NCBI GenBank assembly: GCA_009910795.1
Contig: VMEE01000087.1
Location: forward strand, 21,585 to 85,584
Direction of reading: 5' to 3'
Source: Dehalobacter sp. CP
Lineage (GTDB): Bacteria; Bacillota_B; Desulfitobacteriia; Desulfitobacteriales; Syntrophobotulaceae
Length of the DNA: 64,000 bases
Shown here: piece after piece, positions 40,178-48,597 of the stretch
How the letters are laid out: every line of letters starts with the position of its first letter
Numbering within the stretch: the stretch's first letter is position 1
Notes under the pieces: model-generated
Databases searched by the model: none
Seen by the model: only the letters and a program-made list of their open reading frames with translations
What the model was told of the DNA's origin: nothing
Position numbers and translations under genes: made by a program

Positions 40178-40867
40178 ATGAAAGAATTTAGAATAGAAAA
40201 TGTAACACAAATTCTTAAATTTGAGAATGCTTCCGAAAAATTATTAAATTTAGGAGAAAATTTTTTCTTAACCAAAAACAGCATACTGGTTTCTCCCGGT
40301 TATGTCCCCAATGGGCTTTATTATGTAAAAGATGGCCGGGTCAAAGCTAGTACATACTCTCCAAATGGCAATGAAAATATACGGGGCCTTCAAGAAAAGG
40401 GAAGTATCTTTTTGGAACATAACATACTTTTCAATATTCCTACTGATTGCTACTTTATGACCATAGAGGATTCCAATATACTTTTTATTAAGAAAGAAGA
40501 CCTTTTGAATTTGTTGAAAGCTGACTTTGATGTAATGCTATTTATAACACAATCGATTACCTGTAAATTTATGGTGACTAATCATCTTTTAAATGAACTG
40601 CTAGTTTATGACTCAGAATGGAGAATATGTCGCCTCTTATTAACATTTGCCGATAGTTTTGGAATGGAAATCGAAAATAAAATAAAGCTGAATCTGAAAA
40701 TAAGTCAGCAGTTCATTAGTGACATGCTGGGCGTCAATAGAGCAACGACCATCAGGGCGATCAAAAAATTAAAAGAAATGAATTTAATCGAGCAAACAAA
40801 CGGCTATTATTTTATTAAAGATTTGCAACAGCTAAAAAAATATCAGACCGAATTGCGAGTTAAATAG
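40178..40867 (+). CDS. CRP/FNR-family regulator (CprK-like)
   Basis: A 229-residue protein with an N-terminal cyclic-nucleotide-binding-like beta-roll (about 20-130: SPGYVPNGLYYVKDGRVKAS) and a C-terminal winged helix (about 150-215: ISQQFISDMLGVNRATTIRA). CprK-type members bind ortho-chlorophenols and activate dehalogenase genes through dehaloboxes. The position beside rdhA fits that role. The second ATG (40178) is chosen: AGGAG lies 10 bases upstream, too close to the first ATG at 40169. No FNR-type cysteine cluster is seen. Confidence 0.85.
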   Translation: MKEFRIENVTQILKFENASEKLLNLGENFFLTKNSILVSPGYVPNGLYYVKDGRVKASTYSPNGNENIRGLQEKGSIFLEHNILFNIPTDCYFMTIEDSNILFIKKEDLLNLLKADFDVMLFITQSITCKFMVTNHLLNELLVYDSEWRICRLLLTFADSFGMEIENKIKLNLKISQQFISDMLGVNRATTIRAIKKLKEMNLIEQTNGYYFIKDLQQLKKYQTELRVK

Positions 40868-40903
40868 TCATTGATTGTTATAATTTTTTGCGTCAACCAA
40901 AAA

Positions 40904-40944
40904 GAGGTTGTGCTGAAACTTAAATAGTTTCACACAGCTTCTTT
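40904..40944. repeat. 41-nt stem-loop repeat, copy 1 (terminator-like)
   Basis: The unit folds as GTTGTGcTGAAACT-TAAAT-AGTTTcACACAGC and ends CTTCTTT. It lies 36 bp after the CRP/FNR stop, so it can terminate that gene. A copy with 39 of 41 identical bases lies at 42993-43033. A second 11-bp hairpin (41143-41153 with 41171-41181) lies after the DUF3102-like gene. The remaining bases to 41,197 are unassigned. Confidence 0.65.
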
Positions 40945-41197
40945 GCTATTTTGAAATAATATTGACCATTTATGCCGCATTGCATTAACAGCAAAGCAGA
41001 AGAATAAAAAAAGGGGCATATTATGTGCTATGCAATGTAATCCCCATTCCAGTTTGACCTGAGATGCACATCAGCTTGATGACTTTTTACGTCGCGTTTC
41101 AATCAGTACTAAAGCCACCAACAAAAGTAGTATTCAATTAGAGAAGAATCCCGCTGTTTGGTCGTGACAACGGGATTCTTCACAATAGGATTTTTGT

Positions 41198-42076
41198 TTA
41201 CAGTTCCGGAATATCCTTTGCCCACATCTCATCCCGCGCCCGCTGAATCAGAAACTCATAGACTTTATCCTTATAGGCAACGAAGGTGTCCGGGTCGCTT
41301 TGTTTGATCTTATCGAGCTGGAACCACAATTCTTTGATCACCCGGTCCAGTTCCCCGTAGAGAAAGGCGATATTGTTGGCGCGTACCTTGGTCGACGCAC
41401 TGCTTAAGTTCTTGCGCAGGGAGTTCAGGGATTTATAAGCGGTTGTTTTTTTGATGGAGGTTACCTCGTTCTGCAGGTTTTCGGCTTTTCGTTCTAGCCG
41501 GCTCTTGGCCGTAAACAATTCCTGGGCGTTTTTATCTAATACGGCGTTCGCTTGGGCCAGCCGGGCGGACTTTTCCTTTTCCTCCTCTAGGGCTTGCTGC
41601 AGGACCGCTTTTTCCTGTTCGGCCTGTTCCTTCTTCCGCCGGGCCTGATTCCAGTCGTCAATCGCCTTTTGCAGCTCGCGGGTAGACGTTCTCGCGACAT
41701 CCGTGTCCGTGATGAAAGCGGCTCTTTCCTTTTCCGGTACGCCTAAGAGGATGTAGGCCTGTGAAAAGCTCAGTTCGGGTATTTCCTGGTCCGGTTCGCC
41801 GTCGGTGAAGATAGAAAGCTGTTTGACGCCGTACTCCTGGTAGAGGCGCATCATTTTTTCGGCCGTATCCTGGGAGTAGCTGACCTCCTCTTTCAGCCAA
41901 CGGCCCCATTCCCCATACTTGACCTGTTTCTTGATCTCCGTCAGCCGCCGCCCGATATCGATGGCGCTGCTGAGCACGATCCGATGGGTCTGTCTTTTGA
42001 TCAGGTTAATTTCCGACGCGATTAACTGCGGCGTCCGTACGGTCATCGTCTCGTTCATGTCAATCACTTCGTTCAT
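41198..42076 (-). CDS. DUF3102-like coiled-coil protein
   Basis: About 292 residues from MNEVIDMNETMTVRTPQLIA. The N-terminal half (about 10-145) resembles DUF3102 (INLIKRQTHRIVLSSAIDIG, KYGEWGRWLKEEVSYSQDTA). It is followed by a long coiled coil (about 145-225, heptads rich in E, K, Q, A) and a C-terminal helical part. DUF3102 proteins occur on mobile elements and resemble ParB/plasmid-stability modules; no activity is established. The longer upstream frame is not conserved-looking and is trimmed. GC content is higher than that of the flanking genes. Confidence 0.7.
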   Translation of the reverse strand: MNEVIDMNETMTVRTPQLIASEINLIKRQTHRIVLSSAIDIGRRLTEIKKQVKYGEWGRWLKEEVSYSQDTAEKMMRLYQEYGVKQLSIFTDGEPDQEIPELSFSQAYILLGVPEKERAAFITDTDVARTSTRELQKAIDDWNQARRKKEQAEQEKAVLQQALEEEKEKSARLAQANAVLDKNAQELFTAKSRLERKAENLQNEVTSIKKTTAYKSLNSLRKNLSSASTKVRANNIAFLYGELDRVIKELWFQLDKIKQSDPDTFVAYKDKVYEFLIQRARDEMWAKDIPEL

Positions 42077-42471
42077 AAGCTCTTCCCGTTCCTCGCTTCC
42101 CTGTGTGTTTTTTGGCCCAATAGGATGTCCCAGTTTCCGATACTGTCGCGGAATCTGGAACAAGCACCGGCCTAAATCATTGGGTATTATTACAATATAT
42201 GCCGGAAGGACAGGACCTGCACATCGGATTGCAAAAGGACAGGATTGTAACGATTTATTCAGACAAGGCATAAGCTATTATTGCGGAGGATCGTAAAGAT
42301 AAGCAGAAACCCGGCCGGTTCAGGATGGAATCGTGTGCTGGGCTTCTGCTTTTTGGGACTCCGGATATTTTTAGGGACAACCTGTAACCCCCGGGACAAA
42401 ATATTCATAAAGTAGTTAATGAGGACAGGCGAGACAAGTCCGCCTGTCAAAGAGAAAGGAGGTGCACAGCC
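42077..42471. other. Structured gap upstream of the DUF1659 gene
   Basis: Contains a long hairpin, AAGCAGAA...CCC paired with GGG...TTCTGCTT (42301-42351), followed by TTTTTGGG on the plus strand. A second hairpin, GACAGGCG/CGCCTGTC (42424-42431 with 42441-42448), lies just before the DUF1659 ribosome site. A 24-codon frame (MPEGQDLHIGLQKDRIVTIY...) starts near 42,199 but has no good site. The first hairpin may act as an attenuator. Confidence 0.4.
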
Positions 42472-42702
42472 ATGCCTGTCACCATGATCCCGTTAAGTTC
42501 GGTTCTGGCCGGACGCTATCAGATCGGTACGACGCCGGCCGGCGGTCCGATCCTCAGGAAAAAAGGACTGAATTATGTTAAGCCTGACGCCACGGAGCAA
42601 GCCCTTTATGATGTTATTTCAGCCTTATACAGTTTGAGCCAACATGAACTGCAGGATATCCTGTTGCAGAAGAATTACCGGCTTGAGTTCGAAGAGGGAT
42701 AA
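42472..42702 (+). CDS. DUF1659 family protein
   Basis: A 76-residue protein (MPVTMIPLSSVLAGRYQIG, LNYVKPDATEQALYDVISAL) of the DUF1659 type, common in Firmicutes and paired with DUF2922. The function is unknown. AAAGGAGGTG precedes the ATG. It forms a two-gene unit with the next gene (37 bp). Confidence 0.75.
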   Translation: MPVTMIPLSSVLAGRYQIGTTPAGGPILRKKGLNYVKPDATEQALYDVISALYSLSQHELQDILLQKNYRLEFEEG

Positions 42703-42739
42703 GGTTTCTGCCGGTTTGGGCGGGAAAGGAGGTGATCAT

Positions 42740-42973
42740 ATGGCAAATACCAGATATGTTCGTCTGACGTTTGCCACCACAGGTGGCAAAACTTTCGGCA
42801 TTAACGTGCCGGATCCGATCGAAGGCCTGACGAAGGCTCAGTGCGAAGCCGTCATGGATACGGTTATCGAGCGGAATATTTTCCTCACTTCCAGTGGGGA
42901 GTTACAATTAATGCGGGACGTTAAGGTCTACGACAACAACGTGGAGGATCTCTATGATCCTCCCGAAGGATAA
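42740..42973 (+). CDS. DUF2922 family protein
   Basis: A 77-residue protein (RYVRLTFATTGGKTFGINVP, IFLTSSGELQLMRDVKVYD) of the DUF2922 type, the usual partner of DUF1659. AAAGGAGGTGATC precedes the ATG at 42740; the longer upstream frame is rejected. The function is unknown. A stem-loop repeat follows 20 bp downstream. Confidence 0.75.
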   Translation: MANTRYVRLTFATTGGKTFGINVPDPIEGLTKAQCEAVMDTVIERNIFLTSSGELQLMRDVKVYDNNVEDLYDPPEG

Positions 42974-42992
42974 GCGTGCCTAGCGCTCTGGA

Positions 42993-43033
42993 GAGGCTGT
43001 GCTGAAACTTAAATAGTTTTACACAGCTTCTTT
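42993..43033. repeat. 41-nt stem-loop repeat, copy 2 (terminator-like)
   Basis: Near-identical to 40904-40944 (two differences: C for T in the first stem arm, T for C in the second) and again followed by a T-run. It lies after DUF2922 and before the convergent LysR gene, so it can serve as a terminator. Confidence 0.65.
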
Positions 43034-43064
43034 TAGAGTGAAGTTTGCTTAAATGTGAAATTTA

Positions 43065-43958
43065 TCACGAATAATTAAATATTTCATGAAATGTATTTTT
43101 GATATTTTCAACTAAAAGATTAATGCGGTTATCACCTTTTCTATAGCAGAGATATATGTCTTGAAAAGCGTTTTTTATTAAGATATGCTTGCGGATTTCT
43201 CTGTAATTTGTAAAGTACGCTATATTAATTGAATCACAAAAAACTAAATAGGGCGTGGAAAAAAATATTTTATCAAGCATCTCCATTTTATATTTGTGCA
43301 CATAGTTAATATTTACTTTTTCGTTGTCGCATACATTTTCAATGAACTCACTTGTCCAGGTATTTTTTATTGCACCGATAAATTCATATTTTAGCAATTC
43401 ATTCAAACTAATTTCATTTTCTTGAGCAATTACATTATTAGGCAGAACAGATACATATAAATAATTTCTGAAAAGATTGATAAAATCTATATTTTTTGTT
43501 TCCAAGTTAAACTTATTAAGAGAGAAATTATCGGTAAAAATCACGTCTGATTTTTTATTTAACAACAAATTAAGCGCTCCCATAGGTGTATTTGGATTTT
43601 TTTCTATTGATATATTTGGATATTGCCGACTGAAATTGACTATAAGCAAATCAAGTTCATTTTTATTAAACCCGGAGATCTTAATAGGTATATCAACATT
43701 TTTACTTATAAAAAAATGCTCGTTGATCTTTTGATATTCGTTTAAAATGATATCAATTGATTCTAGAAATATTCTTCCATTTAAATTTAATTCTATATTT
43801 CTTCCTTTTCTTGTAAATAATTCACAATTCAAATATTTTTCAAATTTCTTTAGTAATTTGCTCAATACAGGTTGTGAAATATAGAGTTCTTCTGCAGCTT
43901 CAGTCATATTCTGATGTTTTGCCAGTATACTAAATTGTTTCATTTGCAAAAAATTCAT
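43065..43958 (-). CDS. LysR-family transcriptional regulator
   Basis: About 297 residues: LysR winged helix at about 1-60 (QFSILAKHQNMTEAAEELYI, SQPVLSKLLKKFEKYL) and a periplasmic-binding-like effector domain. The ATG at 43958 has GGAGG 8 bases upstream. It diverges from the amidohydrolase at 44142; a LysR-like inverted repeat overlaps that gene's promoter, so it probably controls it in response to an aromatic acid. Confidence 0.9.
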   Translation of the reverse strand: MNFLQMKQFSILAKHQNMTEAAEELYISQPVLSKLLKKFEKYLNCELFTRKGRNIELNLNGRIFLESIDIILNEYQKINEHFFISKNVDIPIKISGFNKNELDLLIVNFSRQYPNISIEKNPNTPMGALNLLLNKKSDVIFTDNFSLNKFNLETKNIDFINLFRNYLYVSVLPNNVIAQENEISLNELLKYEFIGAIKNTWTSEFIENVCDNEKVNINYVHKYKMEMLDKIFFSTPYLVFCDSINIAYFTNYREIRKHILIKNAFQDIYLCYRKGDNRINLLVENIKNTFHEIFNYS

Positions 43959-43996
43959 AAAGTGTGCCTCCATTCTAGGTTCTATGTCCAGCTATG

Positions 43997-44048
43997 CAAT
44001 GTTAAAAATCTGTTCAACATTGACAGGTTTATAGCGTAATGGTTATAG
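43997..44048 (+). promoter_or_regulatory. Promoter and LysR-type site for the decarboxylase gene
   Basis: CAATGTT (43997-44003) and AACATTG (44016-44022) form a perfect 7-bp inverted repeat around 12 bases. This overlaps the -35 TTGACA (44020-44025); the -10 TTATAG follows after 17 bp (44043-44048). The arrangement fits LysR control of the downstream gene. Confidence 0.65.
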
Positions 44049-44141
44049 ATTATGGACTGAATAAATATTGGAAATACTACGTAGGATTCTCTATATTTAT
44101 ACTAAGTGACACATCATAATTATTTGAGGAGTGAGAAAATA

Positions 44142-45152
44142 ATGAAAGGCTTTACCGGGGATGAACAAGTCAAGGCTTTGCGAACTATTGCTCTCGAAGA
44201 ACACTATATTACACCCGCAATCATGAAGGCTACCGGAAGTACAGACCCGCTCTTAAAAATTATTGCAGCTACAAACAGCAAACTAATCGAGCAATTACTG
44301 GATCTGGGTGAAGGAAGAATCGCAGATATGGATGCTTCAGGCACTGACGTGCAGGTGCTTTCAGTCACTAGTCCAGGCGTGGAGCAACTCGACGCGTCTG
44401 AGGCGGTGGAGCTTGCCCGCGACTCTAACGATTATCTTGCAAATGCCGTACGTCGCTACCCAGACCGTTTTATAGGATTAGCTACTTTACCTACAATAGT
44501 TCCAGACACGGCTGCCGATGAATTAGAGCGTATGGTAAGTGAACATGGCTTCAAGGGAGCGATAATCAACGGACATACTCGAGGGCGCTATTTGGATGAC
44601 GAGTATTTCTGGCCAATTCTGGAACGAGCCGCCAAACTCCAGATTCCTATCTACATCCATCCGGCCGAGCCACCGAAACCGGTGATCGAGGCATCCTATT
44701 TAGGCAACTATCCGCCAGCGACTGCAGCCATTCTGGCAAGAGGAGGTTGGGGATGGCATATTGAGACCGGCCTCCATGTTCTGCGCGTCATTTTAAGCGG
44801 AGCATTCGACCGGTTCCCCGAATTGCAGATTATCATCGGCCACTTAGGTGAAGGCCTTCCATTTATGAAGGGCAGATTAGATTTCACTTTGCCGCCAAAA
44901 ATTACAAAATTAGATCGCACAGTCGGTTCCTACCTCTGTGAGAATGTCTATTACAACTTCGCTAACTTCCTCTTTATACCAACATTTTTGGACTTGTTCT
45001 TACAAGTTGGTGCTGAGCGAATCATGTATTCAGTAGACTATCCCTATAGTTCGGGGATGGAAGCGCGTTCATTCCTTGAGCAACTCCCGGTGAGCCCCGA
45101 CGACAAAAAGCGGATTGCACATGGTAACGCAGAACGCCTATTTCGTCTCTAA
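44142..45152 (+). CDS. Amidohydrolase family 2, resorcylate/ACMSD-type decarboxylase-like
   Basis: A 336-residue TIM-barrel enzyme. Metal and catalytic motifs: ALEEH (E19, H21), YIHPAEP, IIIGHLGEGLPF and YSVDYPYSS, the pattern of non-oxidative decarboxylases such as gamma-resorcylate and 5-carboxyvanillate decarboxylase. These remove CO2 from hydroxylated aromatic acids using a divalent metal. GAGGAG precedes the ATG at 44142; the GTG at 44106 is rejected. The context (LysR regulator, O-demethylase parts, MFS) agrees with aromatic acid metabolism. The exact substrate is unknown. Confidence 0.85.
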   Translation: MKGFTGDEQVKALRTIALEEHYITPAIMKATGSTDPLLKIIAATNSKLIEQLLDLGEGRIADMDASGTDVQVLSVTSPGVEQLDASEAVELARDSNDYLANAVRRYPDRFIGLATLPTIVPDTAADELERMVSEHGFKGAIINGHTRGRYLDDEYFWPILERAAKLQIPIYIHPAEPPKPVIEASYLGNYPPATAAILARGGWGWHIETGLHVLRVILSGAFDRFPELQIIIGHLGEGLPFMKGRLDFTLPPKITKLDRTVGSYLCENVYYNFANFLFIPTFLDLFLQVGAERIMYSVDYPYSSGMEARSFLEQLPVSPDDKKRIAHGNAERLFRL

Positions 45153-45171
45153 GTAGCCTTGTGTTTATGTA

Positions 45172-45200
45172 CCCGTGGACGAGAGTTCCACGGGTTTTTT
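45172..45200 (+). terminator. Rho-independent terminator
   Basis: CCCGTGGA (45172-45179) pairs with TCCACGGG (45187-45194), followed by six T. It ends the decarboxylase-like gene. Confidence 0.9.
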
Positions 45201-45241
45201 AGTTGATTCAGGCGATACTCTTTTGCAAAATGCCTTGTAAA

Positions 45242-46726
45242 CTATCTGACGACTCTCTTTTGCAGAATGCTTTGCAGACTATCCGACGATTGCTGAATTT
45301 CTTTCATTGATTTAAAGATTGTATCGACCGTCCGGGTTTGCTCTTCGATCGAACCCAGGATTTCCTCGGTAGAAGCCGCATGTTCTTCGGAGACGCAGGC
45401 GATGTTTTCCGTTTCCTTTTTAATTAGATCAAATACGTTTTTAAAATTACCCGTCATCGAATACATATTATCTATATTCTCTTTGGTCTGATCGTAAGAA
45501 TCTTCTATTTTCCTGAAGCTTCCCCCAACTTGTTCTACTATGGCTTCGCCGCTTTTTATGGCATTATGGCCGTCCTGGGCTTTAACAATAGCTGTTTTAG
45601 TTTTGTCTTGTATTTTGGCTATTACTTTGTTAATCATATCCACAGCACCGGCGCTTTGTTCCGCTAGTTTTCTGACCTCATCGGCTACAACGGCAAATCC
45701 CCTTCCGGATTCCCCCGCCCTTGCCGCTTCAATTGCAGCGTTTAATGATAATAGATTGGTTTGTTCGGCAATTCCTGTTATAGAAGATAAGGATTTATTC
45801 ACTTCGCCCATACTGATCTCCAGATCGGACACCGTATTGCTAAATTCATCAATGGCTGAACGGATGATAATAATCTGCCCATCTAACTGTTTGATGTCGC
45901 TGCCGCATTCTGCCACAATCCGGAGAGAGTGTTGCGAGGAATCCGCCATATCACGGGACACATCGTAAGCTTCGTTTAATGTTTTATCAGCGTCAACGAT
46001 CATCTTATTAATGTAGTTTATGCTTTCCGTCTGGACTCCGACTCCTTTAACGATCTCTTCCACGGCCTTAGTAAGCGCAAAATTAGTCTCATTAGCTGCC
46101 TCCAGATGCGAATTGCTGGTAACTATATCATTATTTAGGACAGCCGTATTCCCTTCTATCGTAACGAAGGATTTGTCAAGTTCATTATATAAACTGGTAA
46201 TCGACTTTTCTTTGGCAGTAACCGATTCAAGCAGTTCCTGCCCCCATTTGGCTAGGAAAAAAAGAACTGCAATAACAATTTCAATCGGAAAAATTATATT
46301 AACAAAATCAATTAAAGGTAATAAAGGTTTAACAGCATATACTCCGAATATCAAGAGATTAACACCAATACCATACACGGCAATTGCTTCTTTTTTCATA
46401 TATAATGCAAGCACGCAGGGAAAAATAACAAGATTAATTATTTCTCTAAGTTTTTCCGCATCGACAGTACATAAACCTATTAGCAATGCTGAAACTATCC
46501 CGACTGTTATATAACCAACCAGACGACTCGCTTTATTCCTGACAAATAAATATGTCACCACTAGATTTACTACAGAAAATACCGAACATCCGATTACTGT
46601 AACTTTGAGTTCCGCCCCAGATGCATATCCTTTAGCAAGTATCAGCACTACTAAAACCCATACTCCAATGACAACTATTTTATTTACTTTAGCAAGATAG
46701 GCCTTTAAAAACGTAGTTTCTTCCAT
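45242..46726 (-). CDS. Methyl-accepting chemotaxis protein without large sensor domain
   Basis: About 494 residues: around six N-terminal membrane helices (to about 165) and no extracytoplasmic ligand domain. A cytoplasmic signalling domain follows with the hairpin-tip signature [20 protein letters not shown]. The start at 46726 has AAGGAGGAG about 9 bases upstream. It would signal to CheA/CheW. Placed between an aromatic decarboxylase and an MFS transporter, it may sense the same compound or membrane state. Confidence 0.9.
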   Translation of the reverse strand: MEETTFLKAYLAKVNKIVVIGVWVLVVLILAKGYASGAELKVTVIGCSVFSVVNLVVTYLFVRNKASRLVGYITVGIVSALLIGLCTVDAEKLREIINLVIFPCVLALYMKKEAIAVYGIGVNLLIFGVYAVKPLLPLIDFVNIIFPIEIVIAVLFFLAKWGQELLESVTAKEKSITSLYNELDKSFVTIEGNTAVLNNDIVTSNSHLEAANETNFALTKAVEEIVKGVGVQTESINYINKMIVDADKTLNEAYDVSRDMADSSQHSLRIVAECGSDIKQLDGQIIIIRSAIDEFSNTVSDLEISMGEVNKSLSSITGIAEQTNLLSLNAAIEAARAGESGRGFAVVADEVRKLAEQSAGAVDMINKVIAKIQDKTKTAIVKAQDGHNAIKSGEAIVEQVGGSFRKIEDSYDQTKENIDNMYSMTGNFKNVFDLIKKETENIACVSEEHAASTEEILGSIEEQTRTVDTIFKSMKEIQQSSDSLQSILQKRVVR

Positions 46727-46883
46727 AACCAATACTCCTCCTTTTAAGTTAACATTGATTATTAACCCATGCACATTCTGGTCGTTCCTTGCCGCAGTCC
46801 TGAATCATCCCATTTCATCAGTTAACTTTAAAGGAGCATATTCGATTAAAATGGTACAGGTAATCATATCAGATAAAGATTTG

Positions 46884-46928
46884 AGGTAGTATAGAATGAA
46901 ACGGTTTATTGTTCATCCGATACTACCT
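46884..46928. repeat. Interrupted palindrome
   Basis: AGGTAGTAT (46884-46892) and ATACTACCT (46920-46928) are perfect inverted arms, with an inner ATGAA/TTCAT pair. It lies 41 bp after the MFS stop. There is no T-run, so it is either an operator or a weak terminator. Confidence 0.5.
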
Positions 46929-46969
46929 GCACGTTATGTTATTTATTTGTTATCACAGTATATTTGTTT

Positions 46970-48205
46970 TTAAAGATGCATTGACTTTCTTGAAGCAGCG
47001 AGTTTTCCCTTTGTTCCCAACTCGGGTAAAAACATTGTTACAAGGCCAAAAATCACATAAATGATAGCAACAATCAGGATAAATTTAGTTCCATCTGTTC
47101 CTGCCAGCGGCGCAATCACGAACGCGGGTATGATAAAGCCGCCTATCATTTGGACGGTACTCATAATGCCGCCTGCACTCCCTGCATACGTAGGCCCGAC
47201 TTCAGGAAGCATTATTGGCAGAGTCATAATCAGCGGAATAGTCGAACCTAGCAGAAGACCGGTTATTATGAGCATTACCGCAGTAATCGATCCAAACGGA
47301 ACTACCCAACTAAGGTAAGCACATACTCCGGCCAGAATGGGACCTAAAACTATGAAAGGTTTGGTTAATCCAACTCTGGAAGAAATCGTCGGCCCAAGTA
47401 TTCCTCCAATAATAGAAGCGAATGTCAAAGTAGAGGCAATCAAACCGGCTTGAGCCGGTACGGCATGTTTCATCTGGATAAATGCATTCGTTAAGAATCC
47501 GTTTTGAGCAGTAAACGTTCCCATGCCAACAGCCATCGCTATTGCACCAATCCAAATAAATTTGCTTTTAGCTGCCACACCCAAATATTTTATGACCGGT
47601 TGTGAAGGGTAATCAGGTGCCCCTGCGGGCTTGTCTTTGATCAACAGTATCCATAATACTGCGCAAACTGTGACGGCAATTGCTGAAAAGAGAAACGCAC
47701 TTTGGACGGAGGGGAAAAGCGGTGAAGTCGCTATAGCGATAGTCATGCCCAAGGACATGGACGCGACACTTAATCCCATGGCCATACCTATTTCCTTTGC
47801 AGGAAACCAAGCACCATACAATTTAGAAAGATTTGATTTTACAAAGGCAACAGGAAAGCCCATTAAAAACATCCAAATAAAGGCAATAGCGAAACTATTG
47901 GCGCTCATACGCCCATAGGTGCCCAGTAGGCTGAATATCAACGAAGCGATTACCACATTTTTTACTCCAAACCGGTCTGCTAAAGCACCGGAAGGAATAC
48001 TCACGATAGCACTGCATAACATGAATGCTGTTAATAACATAGCAAGTTGACTAGTCGTAATGTGTAATGCAGGTATCAGCCGATTGGCCAATCCGGCTAT
48101 TTGGAAAATTCCTAATTCTAGAACCATCAGATTTAAAACAGTTACAGTAAGTATGATCCAACGGTATGAGCTGGGTTTTAGATTAGCAGTTTCATTCATA
48201 TCCAT
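46970..48205 (-). CDS. MFS transporter
   Basis: A 411-residue, 12-helix major facilitator protein. The motif-A-like loop GALADRFGVKN follows helix 2. Overall similarity is to the CynX/NimT-type and aromatic/organic anion carriers. Expressed in the same direction as the upstream methyltransferase/corrinoid pair (gap about 390 bp). It probably imports or exports a small organic acid; direction and substrate are unknown. Confidence 0.88.
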   Translation of the reverse strand: MDMNETANLKPSSYRWIILTVTVLNLMVLELGIFQIAGLANRLIPALHITTSQLAMLLTAFMLCSAIVSIPSGALADRFGVKNVVIASLIFSLLGTYGRMSANSFAIAFIWMFLMGFPVAFVKSNLSKLYGAWFPAKEIGMAMGLSVASMSLGMTIAIATSPLFPSVQSAFLFSAIAVTVCAVLWILLIKDKPAGAPDYPSQPVIKYLGVAAKSKFIWIGAIAMAVGMGTFTAQNGFLTNAFIQMKHAVPAQAGLIASTLTFASIIGGILGPTISSRVGLTKPFIVLGPILAGVCAYLSWVVPFGSITAVMLIITGLLLGSTIPLIMTLPIMLPEVGPTYAGSAGGIMSTVQMIGGFIIPAFVIAPLAGTDGTKFILIVAIIYVIFGLVTMFLPELGTKGKLAASRKSMHL

Positions 48206-48319
48206 ATGTTCCTCTTTGTTAAATTAGGTATTTACAAATGATTGATAAATTGCTCTGTTGTTCCAATATGCAATAGCGCGGGGATAGACTCTTGGGGATC
48301 CTTAATCACAAAAAATTGG

Positions 48320-48384
48320 AAACCCCCAAAAATGGTATTCAAAAAATTGGGACAATTCAAATGATGCCAGTTTTTTGGGGGTTT
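48320..48384. repeat. Large hairpin between MFS and methyltransferase genes
   Basis: AAACCCCCAAAAA (48320-48332) pairs perfectly with TTTTTGGGGGTTT (48372-48384). Pairing continues inward (TGGTAT with ATGCCA, one mismatch). AAAAATTGG occurs twice nearby. It may be a bidirectional terminator or a structured leader of the MFS gene. The rest of 48,206-48,455 has no other recognised feature. Confidence 0.6.
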
Positions 48385-48455
48385 TCTATGACCAGTATTT
48401 TGTCTATTACACAACAATTATCACTTGCAGCAGCTATTCTTTGATGAAATGCGGC

Positions 48456-48584
48456 TTAAATGAAAGAACACGTAAAAGTAAGATATTGCATCAGAAAACC
48501 TTTTCTGACTTCATAATTATCCGGCAAAAAATTGAGCTGACTCAGCATTTTCTCGAATCCTTCCGGGTAAGAGAAATCGACCAT
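48456..48584 (-). CDS. 42-residue hypothetical protein after the methyltransferase
   Basis: The reverse strand from ATG 48584 encodes MVDFSYPEGFEKMLSQLNF... and stops at 48456. A very strong AAGGAGGTG ribosome site lies 6 bases upstream and touches the methyltransferase stop (48598), so it is the third gene of that operon. It is acidic/amphipathic without membrane helix and not recognised. It could be a real small subunit or the surviving N-terminus of a truncated gene. Confidence 0.5.
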   Translation of the reverse strand: MVDFSYPEGFEKMLSQLNFLPDNYEVRKGFLMQYLTFTCSFI

Positions 48585-48597
48585 CCTTTACACCTCC

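Noticed and set aside
40000..40284. A 94-codon minus-strand frame across the start of the CRP/FNR gene
   Set aside because: It overlaps the start and upstream DNA of a clearly conserved regulator and has no recognisable protein features.
42301..42354. Riboswitch upstream of the DUF1659 gene
   Set aside because: There is a terminator-like hairpin but no recognisable aptamer core, such as the cobalamin B12-box, upstream of it.
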